A stretch of DNA of 64,000 bases from positions 16,054,948 through 16,118,947 of the forward strand of contig OU612071.1 in the NCBI GenBank assembly GCA_914767715.1, in the 5' to 3' direction. Below the pieces are notes generated by a model that worked only from the letters and a program-made list of their open reading frames with translations, ran no database searches and was not told where the DNA came from. Every line of letters begins with the position of its first letter. The stretch's first letter is position 1. Position numbers and translations under genes: made by a program. The DNA is from Membranipora membranacea. Its lineage: Eukaryota > Bryozoa > Gymnolaemata > Cheilostomatida > Membraniporidae. Below, piece after piece: positions 42,301-49,118 of the stretch.

Positions 42301-45300
42301 TTACGCTACTACAAATGCTACATCACAACAGCCAATACTTTCATAAGTCTGAAATAGCGCTACGTTGTGACAATTCATGTGACCTGCAATTGGGAGGAGT
42401 ATTTTGTATCCGGCTACATCTCAGGAAGTCATGCCCATTACAATATATAATTGGATACATAGACTATTTAAACCACTGCTGCCACAGCTGGGCTTTGCCC
42501 AGCATAGCCAACAGTCAAACATTAGAAATAGAGAGTTGAGGTTGACTAATCAGGTACCTTTAAAATCTAGCTGAGATCCAAAATTTTTAATAGTGTTGGA
42601 TCTCAGCTAGATTTTAAAGGCACCTGATTGGTCAACCTCAACATATGTCATCACTAATGGTGGATGGCTGGGGAAGAAGATACTCCTTACATTTTGAGAG
42701 CTCATATAACTCCATTCAAAGCTACAGGCTATATGTTTTGATGCCACAACTCTCTATTTAAATCTTTGACTGGTGGCACTGCTGGGCAAAGCCCAGCTGT
42801 GTCAGAAGTGGTTTAAAGTGTTTAGGAAATCAAAAAACAACCAAGGTTCATATCTAAGGATTCTCATAGCAATGAACAAAAGAATCAAACTTACTTGAAC
42901 AAAGACATTGTGGAATGATATAACCGAATACTAAAAGCAAAAACCCTAAAATGATGATCCACAAACAGTATTATAGTAAGCCAAGCCCTGTTTGCCTAGG
43001 ACATTTACTAGGCTGTGCTCTACTTACACCAGATATAACACAAATCAGAGTTGGTCAAAGGTAGCGTAGGCAAAGAAATTTTAAGTTAACCTGTAACAGG
43101 GGAAATAACATACTCTAGCTAGACCCTTTTAGACCCTACACTTTGAAGTCGGTTATATCATTCAATAATGTCCCTGTAGAAGTAAATTTAGTTTATTTTT
43201 CCATTGCTATGAGAATACATTGATATGAAGAGTGGTTGTTTTTTTACTTTCCTAAACGCTTTAATGTAAAAGTGAGACGGTGACTGACCAATTAGCCTAG
43301 AAGTTATGAGTGAAACAGCGTGTAGGTACTGGTAATGTTGCTTGAAAGGTAATTGTTTCCATTATCTGAAGAGCCTAATCTCAGCTCTTACCATAAAAGT
43401 CACTGGAATTTATTATACCTGATTTGGCCTCTGGATCATTAGCGGTGTACGTTGTTTGCTGAACAGCTTCAATCTCAGATTTCAAAATGTCTGCCTGTTG
43501 CTCAGTCACAACTAAAATCCGAAACAGATGCATTGACATACATTTTCATATCATGTCATATTACAAATAAATCTATAAAATTGTGCACATTCATAGTTTT
43601 CTATTTCTCATTATTATTTTTGAGCAGAGAGTCAAATGTGTCATTATTTCGAATGGTTGTTACTGTACTTGTACTCACCGGAAGAGGATGGTTTCCCAGG
43701 AGGATCTTTTGCTTGCTGTATTTTCTCTGCGGATGCTTCATTTGTTTCAGAATTCTTCTTATCTACATATGAAAACAAAAACAATACGTATATATATACA
43801 TATGCAATACATAAAAAACAGCAAAAATTTCAATGTAATTTGGAGTTGTCTGCTCCTTCTTCCATATTTAAATTATCAAAATAAGTCATTCCTGACACAC
43901 CCACATTTTAACTAGAGGCTACATTAACCCTTACCAAACCTTATTTTCCACCCCAAGTTTCAAATATAGTTAGAGCACACAGAAGAGCTTCTCAACCCTC
44001 CCAAAATTTTTATTTATGAAATTATATCTTGTTACAGAAATGTATGCGTTTCAAAATGTGGGATGGGAAAGCGGTTGATAATGAAATCGTGGTATGTTTG
44101 ATATAAAAAAATAATTTAAGACATTTGATGGCTCAGCTCACCAGATTGGCTGATTTCTGTAGCAGCAGGAATAGTTTGTTGCTGAGCAGAAAATTCACCA
44201 CTACCCATCGGTTGCTCAGATACTTCTGTAATTAAATAGGAGCGCTCAGTTATGTGTACAGTTGGAAAGACAAGGATACTGTCAAAGAGGAACTGCTCGC
44301 TTTTTTGCATGCACACTTGTTAACACATAATGATCGTGAAATAGTTCTCTAACTAGCAACATGCACAGAAGACTACAAGGAGTATCAAGACATCTCTGCC
44401 TGGTGACATCTGCAGCCTATAATTATATATGTGGAGCCTGCAACAAACATGTCACGAGAGGATGTAAGGTCAGCCGGGCTTGCTAAGCTTGACCACTCCG
44501 GTGAGGTGACGGTTTGATCTTATTTCACTAACTACACCGAACAGTGTTACAACCATTCCAGAAATCTTCTAATTAAGACACACAGCAACAATCCATCCTC
44601 ATTTGGCAAAAAAAGCTATGCCAAAAAGAAAATAAAAGATGTCGTTTTGGGAAGGATTTTAGGGCATTATTTCAGTTTATAGTTTTCTGGCATATTGTAC
44701 TATGTGATAAACATTTATCTTCACCAAAAGGTCAACAAATCCTAATAATTTAACTGGGTAAGAAAGGCCATCATTACATGGGGATTAGAGGAATTTCCTT
44801 GATAACATTATATTTTTCGGAGTTGTCTGATTTTTAGATAACTCCTGTGTATAAAGTGTTACACTCTGAATGTAAAACTCGCTTATTCCTTTGTTATCAT
44901 GGAAAGTTTCTTCGGTCTCAACACCCTGTGTGTGTTTAGATTCTCACCTTTCTGCAGGAGCATCTGTGGTGGGCCTTGTGCATGAAGATGAGTAGACACA
45001 TCAGTCATTGAAGCTGACATACTCACACTACTGGTAGCCAAACTGGTAGACATGCCTAAAATACAGCGAGCAGTAATCACTAATGTCAATGATAACCAAC
45101 AGCTAGTCAAGTTTCACCTGGTTGTATCTGGAATAACTATCCTAAATTTCACTTTCAAGTAATGTGAGCATCATCTGATATACAATAAAATTATGCCCCA
45201 AACCAAGGAGTTAGATACTTGCTCAAACTCCATACTATAATTAACTGTCACGGCTGTCACTCATTTTTATTGACCTTGAATCTCATATAAAGAATTCTAA

Positions 45301-47518
45301 GTTCTAAGTTCATATCCATGCCTGATATCATATCCATAAATTCCCCTTCTTCTTAGATACATGAGTTGCTAATAGGTTGAAAGGTACTGATTGGCTAATT
45401 CGCAGCACAGTCTCATAACATGGGAACAGTGGCAGTCTTCTAGAGCGAGCTGAGAGGAGACAACTCGATCTAGGCTGACCTCAAAATCCACATGGGAACA
45501 TAGTAATAGATAGACCTGACCTTTTTAAAACCAAAAGCCCCTTGTTTACTGCTGGTTCGCTATTTAGTTAGTTAGTGCCAGCTTCTAGACTGGCAACACT
45601 AAAGTCCGATTACGAACTATAGTTACCAAACTTGGTAAACTGCCAAGTTTTCACTTATTGAAAACTGGTGCCTTGAAGTTATGATTGCTTGCAACAGCAG
45701 ATAAATTTTGTAATGATGTTGCCTTTTTATCACACAGCTTCTAAAATGAAAACTTAATGCTTAGCCAACTCATTTCATTGGTAAGGATTAGCTAAGACAA
45801 GCCATGAATTAGCACTTGTACTGCATATTATATTTCAGTTTGGCTCAGTGGTAAGATCGGCTGTCATTTGACCAGCCGGGTGTTGGTTCAGATTTCATCC
45901 GGTAACAAAAGTCGACTTTGACTGGTCATATAGTCCCTTTAGATCAGGGCTCAAAATAATGAGGCCTTCTGAATGTACAACAACATCGTGCATGCAGGTA
46001 AAATTACCCTCCTGTATGGTATATGTCTATACAGGAGGGCGCTGTCACCAACCACTGCAGCTCCGGCCTTGTAGCGATATGCTTCACACTGGTTAAAGGC
46101 TGTCAGTGGCACTAATGAAGAGGTTGAAGAGTGGCACTAAGGACTTGGAAACCAAGTCATCACTATACAACCTCATCGTAGCACACACCTCGGTGTAGTC
46201 ATCGTCCATATAGACGGACAGCCATTATAATTATTATATTATTAAAGGGTAGTTAAATTCGTTAGCAGTATAGTTGTGCATCATTCTCATGCAGCGGTAA
46301 TTGCTTGTAAAGTTGTGTCTTTCACTTAACCGTCGGAGGGGGGATGACAGTGTTAGAAGTGGAAAATATGAGGTAGGGGGTTGCCAACCATGCCACCATG
46401 GCATCCTAGGCCCAGAGCTGGGTCAGGGATGGAGCCCCGACCGCCCGAGTCATGTGATGATTACAAATAAAATTGCATCAATTTTAGCCATTGTAATGGT
46501 TATGATATATAGGGGGATGCATTCCCCTGGACAAAGTAGGAAGGGAAAACCATCCCCTTGCTTCCCTCCCCAATTCTAACACTTGGGGAGGGGGTACTGG
46601 TGCAATAGTCTGGGGGATTATGTTAGTGTGTGAAAATTATCTAACTCTGTAATCTAACTCATCATTTACTCAGCTATTATTCTTGCTCGTGGTAAGCAAA
46701 GTCTACTTTAGCTGGATCACAAACATCAGTTAGCAGTCTTAACGAGCCTAAATCATGCTCAAGTGGTTTCCATTAGATAAGGGCCTCATAACAGTACCCC
46801 CTTATATGGCTATAATAGAGAAATATCTAGCACACACAAAAAAAATTGAGCAATGGAAACAATAATTATTCTTGCATAACAGACCAGGTAAAAATTTGTA
46901 AGTAGCATAAACATTCATAACAGTACTGTCAGTTTTTCTTGTGGTGTTTTGAATCTATTATTGATTTTCATTCTCTACCATGTGCAATGCAGGTATAAAT
47001 TCCTAGAACTTCGGTTTGTTCAATCACTATTATTACAGATATTTTTCTATTGCAGCCAAGGAGAAATCAATAAAATTAATCAATTACTGACCTATTTATT
47101 AAACGATAGTTCCTTGCGCAAAACCTATACACTGTGTGCAACTTGGCAGGGTATTGAGTCTATGGACCCACATCACATACTACCTACTGCTCTTGGTTGG
47201 GAAGTGTTTTGCTAATTTATCGCATAAAGCACCATTATAACAATGACCTTAGGTGGTACGGATACATGAGAAAGACCTACCCTGTTGTCCTGCTGTTTTG
47301 AACCTGTAACCGCATCTGCAACGGGCTGCATATTTTCCAGACTGTGCCTTCTTCCTTGGTGTTTTACACTTGGGACACTCAAGCTCAATACCAAAGCCTG
47401 TTTTTTCCTCACAAAAGTCGCATATATCTGGCAGACTCCCGTCGTCATTTCTGTCAAGAGGCTCTTGACAATGAGGGCAACACACATCCCAGTCCTCAGT
47501 AAGCATTGATTGCTGCAT
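1..47518 (-). CDS. RNF213: RNF213 (mysterin) orthologue, N-terminal 2037 codons over 40 exons, 3' part off the left edge
   Basis: RNF213 is a giant cytosolic E3 ubiquitin ligase with a dynein-like AAA+ core. In vertebrates it acts in lipid-droplet biology, antimicrobial ubiquitylation and moyamoya susceptibility. Identification rests on colinear similarity to human RNF213, clearest in exons 34-36: NDIDVFVDIASS matches human NELKVFVDLASI, and the TQATAINKSGVY stretch matches TLATAINQRGIY. Every inferred exon has AG/GT borders and the phases join without conflict to 6111 nt. The 5' coding end is the ATG at 47518; a good 3' splice site directly before it suggests a non-coding first exon upstream. 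Human equivalents end roughly a third of the way into the protein, so the AAA+ modules, RING and C-terminal zinc domain must lie left of position 1. Gene identity is very secure. Individual borders are inferred by eye; exons 18, 21/22, 31 and 33 are least certain. Confidence 0.92.
650..1080. mobile_element. MITE family A, copy 1 (worn)
   Basis: About 430 bp related along its length to the copy at 10772-11371. It shares a left-arm TCCATGCTCCAT, CAGAGGGAACTCCC, ACAATGGATGACAGCAGAG-type sequence and a right end GAGCCTTTAA. The arms pair as an inverted repeat (GAATGAGCTGAGAGCC near 675 with GGCTCTCAGCTCATT near 1047). The left terminus is degraded. Confidence 0.7.
1108..3862. mobile_element. Large imperfect palindrome (foldback-like element) in RNF213 intron 39
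   Basis: The left end (TGGTATCACCATAGACTTAA near 1112) is repeated inverted at the right end near 3860. Matching continues inward: 1160-1225 and 1877-2220 pair with 3400-3790, and 2480-2570 pairs with 3310-3405. 2838-2905 pairs with 3230-3300. The left arm is interrupted by the nested element at 1227 and by unpaired sequence at about 2222-2480. No coding potential. The right end lies 18 bp from the exon 39 donor. Confidence 0.8.
1227..1876. mobile_element. Nested TA-flanked MITE inside the palindrome's left arm
   Basis: Termini CCGTAAGGTCGCGTATTGTA and the inverse TACAATACGCGACCTTACGG are flanked by TA at 1225-1226 and 1877-1878. The other arm of the host palindrome (3725-3750) preserves the uninterrupted sequence TTTACTATATACC, which shows that one TA was present before insertion. 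TA duplication points to a Tc1/mariner-type transposase acting in trans; the ends do not match a family I can name. Confidence 0.8.
5776..6045. repeat. Low-complexity ATGC/CATA-rich simple repeat
   Basis: Tetranucleotide-like runs (ATGCATGC, CATACATACATT) fill most of the RNF213 intron between exons 36 and 37. The open frames here on both strands are composed of repetitive Cys/His/Met/Ile codons and are artefacts. Confidence 0.85.
7560..10180 (+). mobile_element. Degenerate non-LTR retrotransposon (LINE) with AP endonuclease, reverse transcriptase missing
   Basis: In RNF213 intron 35, antisense to the gene. A 5' leader (about 7560-8090) precedes endonuclease sequence spread over two frames: EWNVRTLL, then IAAIRETR, IIAGDLNARVG (8533-8568), HLLDYVI and SMDHNMIR, the expected catalytic blocks of APE-type endonucleases. 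A TGA after AKELS and another near 8729 break the frame. A short piece follows to about 9557, then the sequence jumps straight to post-reverse-transcriptase sequence (IKYKVYRAVVLSSILY; WLGHVHQMDDEKLPRQLL, about 9900-9950). The polymerase itself is deleted near 9555. Dead copy; the clade is not resolved. Confidence 0.85.
10411..12014 (-). CDS. RNF213: RNF213 exons 33-35: most conserved N-arm block
   Basis: Exons 11825-12014, 11498-11715 and 10411-10560 encode about residues 1567-1752. Exon 33 ends KNFIHWIRDEV (human KEFICWVREAL). Exon 34 carries NDIDVFVDIASS, then YLLNALHGYAPLIYEF and KLPEHL (human KVFVDLASI, then FHDAVQGYASLLFKL and YLPRKL). Exon 35 carries ELDFLREVKDHYGNVE and ATAINKSGVYYV (human NLEWLKTVNESHGSVE and ATAINQRGIYVI). 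This is the block on which the family call is most firmly based. The exon 33 acceptor (CCTTGTAG) is preferred because it keeps phase 0 with exon 32. Confidence 0.93.
10645..10764. mobile_element. MITE family B, short copy
   Basis: Inverted repeats CCCAAAGACCAATG and CATTGGTCTTTGGG enclose a hairpin with TGACAAAACTTTATGATAAG on the right arm. It abuts the family A element. A longer relative is at 16363-16693. Confidence 0.75.
10772..11371. mobile_element. MITE family A, copy 2, flanked by TTAA
   Basis: The ends AGGCCCGCAGATAATGAAGG and CCTTCCTTGTTTGCGAGCCT are inverted repeats, with TTAA at 10768-10771 and 11372-11375. The pairing GGTGTTGAGAGACTAATG with CATTAGTCTCTCAACACC extends the arm. 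Non-coding; in RNF213 intron 34. Confidence 0.78.
12162..17162 (-). CDS. RNF213: RNF213 exons 27-32: N-arm helices
   Basis: Exons 17061-17162, 15845-15964, 13800-13974, 13283-13594, 12554-12835 and 12162-12403, with phases 0, 0, 0, 1, 1, 1, 0. They encode about residues 1156-1566. Exon 30 (FSTHSREKMQRSTQLI followed by ELLQGRLRFQELETL) resembles human AKRLIAVADSVLTKVV followed by LLSGTILVGQLELI. Exon 32 (LLTVKEIDIYCEKYF, then FENYKLIL) resembles human EVTLAEIDVIFKDFV and the VLNTLLNF segment. The content is helical throughout with no motif for catalysis. Between exons 30 and 31 is a 95-bp hairpin element only 68 bp from the exon 31 acceptor. Confidence 0.85.
12904..12998. mobile_element. 95-bp hairpin element
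   Basis: ACCAGTGGGTTTAGGT and its inverse ACCTAAACCCACTGGT, with CGGCATTC and GAATGCCG inside, leave a loop of about 45 bp. It sits in the 447-bp intron between RNF213 exons 30 and 31, 68 bp from the exon 31 acceptor. Probably a minimal MITE. Confidence 0.7.
13975..15844. other. RNF213 intron 28 without recognisable content
   Basis: 1.87 kb between exons 28 and 29. Short open frames exist but none has the splice borders or similarity of an RNF213 exon, and no inverted repeat stands out apart from three copies of TGTAAC near 15375. Confidence 0.6.
16363..16693. mobile_element. MITE family B, long copy
   Basis: The outer arms TCCAAAGACCAATGCATGTT and AACATGCATTGGTCATTGGG match the family B copy at 10.65 kb. 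A second inverted repeat lies inside (AGAATTATTGATGGTGGAAA pairing with TGCCATCAATAATTCATG). Located in the intron between RNF213 exons 27 and 28. Confidence 0.75.
17315..21822 (-). CDS. RNF213: RNF213 exons 22-26: start of the helical N-arm
   Basis: Exons 21740-21822, 21324-21589, 19282-19491, 18040-18099 and 17315-17603. The encoded residues (about 853-1155) are mostly alpha-helical and weakly conserved, as in human RNF213, where this region builds a long N-terminal stalk. Anchors include LWYTVLEPKGILQ in exon 22, NYQLWMLLVPLHQCL in exon 24 (compare the human TYTWLGALPVLHCC segment) and HALCSYLRKLICDHE in exon 25. Phases 1, 0, 2, 2, 2, 0 join without conflict. For exon 25 the second of two tandem AGs is used, because the first would lead to a stop. 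Confidence 0.75.
20452..20695 (+). mobile_element. tRNA-derived SINE
   Basis: Box A TAGCTCAGTGG (20458-20468) and a consensus box B GGTTCGAATCC (20511-20521) form a tRNA-like head; the body ends in a T-rich tail near 20690. The head cannot fold as a whole tRNA gene, so this is a SINE. In the RNF213 intron between exons 23 and 24. Confidence 0.75.
22300..22410 (-). mobile_element. GC-rich transposon fragment related to 50810-50880
   Basis: Read on the minus strand, GGGGTCCGGGGTGGGGCCCC then CGCCGCTGAAGG aligns with GGGGTCTGGGGCAGCGCCCC then GGCCGCCGAAGC in the unit A fragment. The sharp rise in GC inside an AT-rich RNF213 intron supports an insertion. Boundaries are not visible. Confidence 0.45.
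23060..24510 (-). CDS. RNF213: RNF213 exons 19-21: CBM20-like starch-binding module
   Basis: Exons 24382-24510, 23505-23659 and 23060-23332 join in phases 2, 2 and 1. They begin QVTFVATLTT, then give KLVLNLKGIPLS and NYQYYLKD, matching the order and spacing of the human CBM20 strands (VTVFFHAIIS, RVLVEGIVCIS, IPYKYVIYNG). CBM20 domains bind alpha-glucans, and in RNF213 the module sits between the disordered N-terminus and the N-arm. Exon 21 continues into a less conserved helical part. Its donor is taken as TTA|GTATAA because that phase fits exon 22; TCT|GTTAGT four bases earlier is the alternative. Confidence 0.8.
24852..25454 (-). CDS. RNF213: RNF213 exons 17-18: coiled-coil exon and 14-nt microexon
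   Basis: Exon 17 (25126-25454, 329 nt) encodes a helical, hydrophilic stretch with heptad-like spacing, beginning EAILQLPSKF and ending KILRNTK. It is probably a coiled coil just before the carbohydrate-binding module. Exon 18 (24852-24865) is only 14 nt, flanked by TTTCAG and GTGAGT, and encodes TTDT plus two bases of W. It is accepted because it is the piece that converts phase 0 (end of exon 17) to phase 2 (start of exon 19); no direct 17-to-19 join keeps the frame. The microexon is inferred, not proven. Confidence 0.7.
25455..27194. other. RNF213 intron 16 without recognisable content
   Basis: 1.74 kb between exons 16 and 17; no exon, repeat or RNA gene could be supported. Confidence 0.6.
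27195..45055 (-). CDS. RNF213: RNF213 exons 2-16: acidic, repetitive linker of small phase-1 exons
   Basis: Exons: 44948-45055, 44142-44225, 43679-43762, 43419-43511, 42052-42138, 41684-41788, 40921-41037, 40688-40786, 38321-38434, 38089-38184, 35940-36053, 35719-35805, 33798-33890, 28260-28346, 27195-27245. All have lengths divisible by three (51-117 nt) and start and end in phase 1, so any can be skipped or duplicated without a frameshift. The encoded region (about residues 80-552) is rich in D, E, K, S, T and Q and looks disordered, as is the equivalent region in human RNF213. Families of related exons are recognisable. Exons 4, 6 and 7 share an ETN-x-(A/T)S core. Exons 10 and 12 share a NAHAGETN core. 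Exons 11 and 13 share a TFTD core. The region has no catalytic motif; it probably tethers the zinc ribbon to the CBM20 module. Confidence 0.85.
27591..28201. mobile_element. TTAA-flanked palindromic MITE with two divergent tRNA-like heads
   Basis: Perfect terminal repeats begin AGACTTTGTTTGAGGCTGC, flanked by TTAA at 27587-27590 and 28202-28205. The arms pair for more than 120 bp (for example GAGGAAGTTATGGCCTCTCA). At the centre are two tRNA-type promoters facing outward. On the minus strand box A is 27899-27909 and box B GGTTCGATTCC is 27865-27875. On the plus strand box A TAGTTCAGTAT is 27942-27952 and box B GGTTCGAGACC is 27978-27988. Confidence 0.8.
28730..28805 (+). repeat. 20-bp tandem repeat CCCCTATTGTAAACTGTCCC near the left end of the foldback element
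   Basis: Three exact-period units fill 28741-28800 with partial units on each side; one carries T to C. The mirror-image cluster (GGGGGGACAGTTTACAATAG type) is at about 32904-32985. The core TTGTAAACTGTCCC also forms the outermost 20 bp of the element. Confidence 0.85.
29128..31110 (+). repeat. 353-bp tandem repeats, left arm of the foldback element (five full copies and a partial)
   Basis: Units begin near 29128, 29482, 29835, 30187, 30540 and 30892, each opening TTCATGAGCCGC. Every unit contains the motif GCCGCGCGAAAACAACCACC twice, once after TTCATGA and once after GCTTAA. Open frames of 62-88 codons recur in the units, but they start at TTG codons and simply reflect the repetition. Confidence 0.88.
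31216..32600 (-). repeat. 353-bp tandem repeats, right arm of the foldback element (about four inverted copies)
   Basis: The reverse-oriented units carry GCGCGGCTCATGAA at about 31507, 31860, 32213 and 32569. There are about four copies against nearly six in the left arm, so the arms have changed copy number independently. The outermost unit has lost the CG-rich core (GGTGCGGC instead of GCGCGGC). Confidence 0.85.
34061..35600. mobile_element. Cluster of MITE family C copies
   Basis: 34061-34443 is a full-length copy in inverse orientation. 34464-34587 is the left part of another. 34943-35317 is nearly complete. 35378-35541 is the right part of a fourth. The flank sequence TGATTACACACAAAATAAG recurs at 35321 and 35543, so the last piece arose with a local duplication. 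All lie in RNF213 intron 13. Confidence 0.8.
36151..37038. mobile_element. 888-bp palindromic element flanked by TTAA
   Basis: The ends GGTTATGATACCAG and CTGGTATCATAATC are flanked by TTAA at 36147-36150 and 37039-37042. The arms pair throughout, including CATGACGTCATGTCATGGCG near 36230 with its mirror near 36940. The paralogous intron at 38536-38550 (AAAACTTAAATG) lacks it and shows a single TTAA, confirming the insertion site and duplication. Confidence 0.85.
37479..37855. mobile_element. MITE family C, intact copy flanked by TTAA
   Basis: 377 bp with ends AGGGCAACCAAGGTTTC and its inverse AAACCTTGGTTGCCCT, flanked by TTAA at 37475-37478 and 37856-37859. No coding potential. Nearly identical to 34943-35317. 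Confidence 0.85.
39560..39990. repeat. Dispersed repeat D (also in unit A at 49500-49660 and 50331-50370)
   Basis: GAATTCCATATCTGGAATAG, GCTTTCTTTTGC and CCAGTCCCTA occur in the same order as GAATGCCATATCCGGAATAG and its neighbours at 49.5 kb. This copy is uninterrupted where the other holds the hAT-like palindrome. Type unknown; in RNF213 intron 9. Confidence 0.6.
39990..40400. other. Very AT-rich intron segment
   Basis: About 400 bp dominated by A and T (TATATTATGTAATATAATAA type) in RNF213 intron 9. No gene or clear repeat unit is visible. Confidence 0.7.
41864..41882 (+). repeat. Poly-C tract
   Basis: An uninterrupted run of about 18 C in RNF213 intron 6, between exons 6 and 7. Confidence 0.9.
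42472..42812. mobile_element. Palindromic MITE flanked by TTAA
   Basis: Ends ACCACT and AGTGGT with TTAA at 42468-42471 and 42813-42816. The subterminal CAGCTGGGCTTTGCCCAGCA pairs with TGCTGGGCAAAGCCCAGCTG. A central hairpin pairs TAAAATCTAGCTGAGATCCA with its inverse at about 42601. Confidence 0.8.
42817..43260. mobile_element. MITE family E, copy 1, sharing a TTAA with its neighbour
   Basis: The ends AGTGTTTAGGAAATC and CTTTCCTAAACGCT are flanked by TTAA at 42813-42816 and 43261-43264. Subterminal CTCATAGCAATGAACAAAAG and CATTGCTATGAG pair. The left TTAA is also the right TTAA of the element at 42472. Confidence 0.78.
45836..46240 (+). mobile_element. tRNA-derived SINE, longer family
   Basis: Box A TGGCTCAGTGG (45841-45851) and a worn box B GGTTCAGATTT (45885-45895) are followed by about 320 bp of body containing a CCCTCCTGTA...TACAGGAGGG hairpin and an ATT-rich 3' end (TTATAATTATTATATTATT). 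In RNF213 intron 1. Confidence 0.65.
47281..47518 (-). CDS. RNF213: RNF213 exon 1: double zinc-ribbon N-terminus
   Basis: This first coding exon encodes 79 residues plus one base (phase 1). Two cysteine quartets are visible. The first is C14-x2-C17 with C33-x2-C36; the second is C48-x2-C51 with C67-x-C69 followed by glycine. The spacing is that of paired zinc ribbons. Human RNF213 also opens with a short zinc-ribbon-like motif (CPSC...CSQC), so position and fold agree although the sponge-like version has two ribbons. The start ATG at 47518 is chosen because translation opens one base after a strong acceptor (pyrimidine tract then CAG), and the first ribbon begins 13 residues later. The donor is CAGG|GTAGGT at 47280. 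Confidence 0.85.
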
Positions 47519-48429
47519 CCTGGAATTAATCAAAAAGCAAACATATAAGCCCCCAATCTGGTTTCAGAAGGACCTACGTTTTTTTTTGGATCGCCAGAGA
47601 AAAGTTAGTCAAAACAAAAAATCTACGCTTGTAAGAGTAATATTAGTTGGGACTTCGTTAGCTTATACACTACAGCTATGTTTGCTCAACCACAAATGAT
47701 ATCAATATTTGATGTGGAAGGAACCTCCTAAAGATATTCAACAATAATTTGGTAAACCCTAATCTGCGAATACCAGACAAGTCTACCCGCAAAACATTTC
47801 TCCATTATTTTATTGCCTTGTCAAGAAAAACAGTATTCACCATATTATTTGTCATGACCTCGGTTTTTTTGGTGTTGGTTGAAGTACACGCTAAAGCCCA
47901 TTGGCTATGGCCGAGCAAAGAGGTAGTAGGTAAGAATGGAAGAACTTGCTCAAAACAATAATCACCTCACAGAAATATAATAATGCAATAAATGATCGGA
48001 CCGAATAACAACCACATGCCGTGACCCAGCCTGACCTACTAAAAATTTACTTCCTCATCGTAGTCGCTGAGCATGGGCCAAAGTCTGGGGTAGGCAGGGT
48101 TATGCATTCTCCCCCCTCCCCCACCAGTTTTCTTATGGGGTACTCTGCAAGTCATGGTACCCCCACAACAATTTATACGTTCTGTATTTTGCAACACATA
48201 TGCCACTAGTTTCATTCTAAAAATCATTTGGTGAAACTTTCTAACGAGGGGCGCACTCCCAAATCCCTCCCCAAGAAACCCCATCCACATATTGGATTAT
48301 GGGTATCCCCACCAAATCCTCAAGCCTTTGACAACTGGCGCTTAGGTTTCCTATTTGCTCCTAATCATATGTATTTTGATGAAATATGCTCAAGTTCCCA
48401 TAAATTGTCAATGCTGTGGCATTAATATG
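47519..48429. promoter_or_regulatory. Region upstream of RNF213, presumed 5' UTR and promoter
   Basis: An acceptor (TTGATTAATTCCAG) ends immediately before the start codon region, so a non-coding exon is expected to the right. No TATA box or clear donor could be assigned. The neighbouring TPR gene is transcribed away, so regulatory sequence for both may lie between here and 51.9 kb. Confidence 0.4.
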
Positions 48430-48698
48430 GCGCCAACGCTTACCTTCAATTGCAATGAATGCTTTAGAGTCAGAGAAAAGCTGTCCTCTCCCCACTGCGT
48501 GTAGCAGCATAATGCCAAATATTAGCATCCGCAATATGCATATTTTCAGTCTTGGCCAAGCCACCTCAGTATTTTGTCTAAATTTGGCTTGATGCCAAGT
48601 CTACAAAGGTACAACGGAACTTACTAGGGAGGTCCCCTTAAAAAGACTGGTTTAAACCGGATTTTTCTGGTATGACATGACATGACCAAGCGAACGAC

Positions 48699-49118
48699 CA
48701 TTTTAACATGGACTGAATAGTGTTAGAAGTTTATCATTATTCAAATAAAATAAATGGCTGGTAGAGGCTTATCTAGAAGGTCTCACAACATAAGTGCTTT
48801 TGAGAAAGGCTAATCGTGATATTACAGGGTCTGTATAGTGTACAACAGAGTATAATAAAAATGCCTCTCAGGTTCATTTCCATGCATAGAATAGATAGAT
48901 AGATAGAGCATTTTAACATGGACTGAATAGTGTTAGAAGTTTATCATTATTCAAATAAAATAAATTGCTGGTAGAGCCTTATCTCTAAGGTCTCACAACA
49001 TAAGTGCTTTTGAGAAAGGCTAATCGTGATATTACAGGGTCTGTATAGTGTACAACAGAGTATAATATAAATGGCTCTCAGGTTCATTTCCATGCATAGA
49101 ATAGATAGGCATAGCGAA
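48699..49118. repeat. 210-bp tandem duplication
   Basis: Two nearly identical units begin at 48699 and 48909 (CATTTTAACATGGACTGAAT). The copies differ at only a few bases, so the duplication is recent. An ATAG run lies at the junction (48890-48907). Confidence 0.88.

Noticed and set aside
47749-47961. 70-codon plus-strand frame with a hydrophobic stretch.
   Set aside because: No similarity, no splice or start context, and divergent from both genes.
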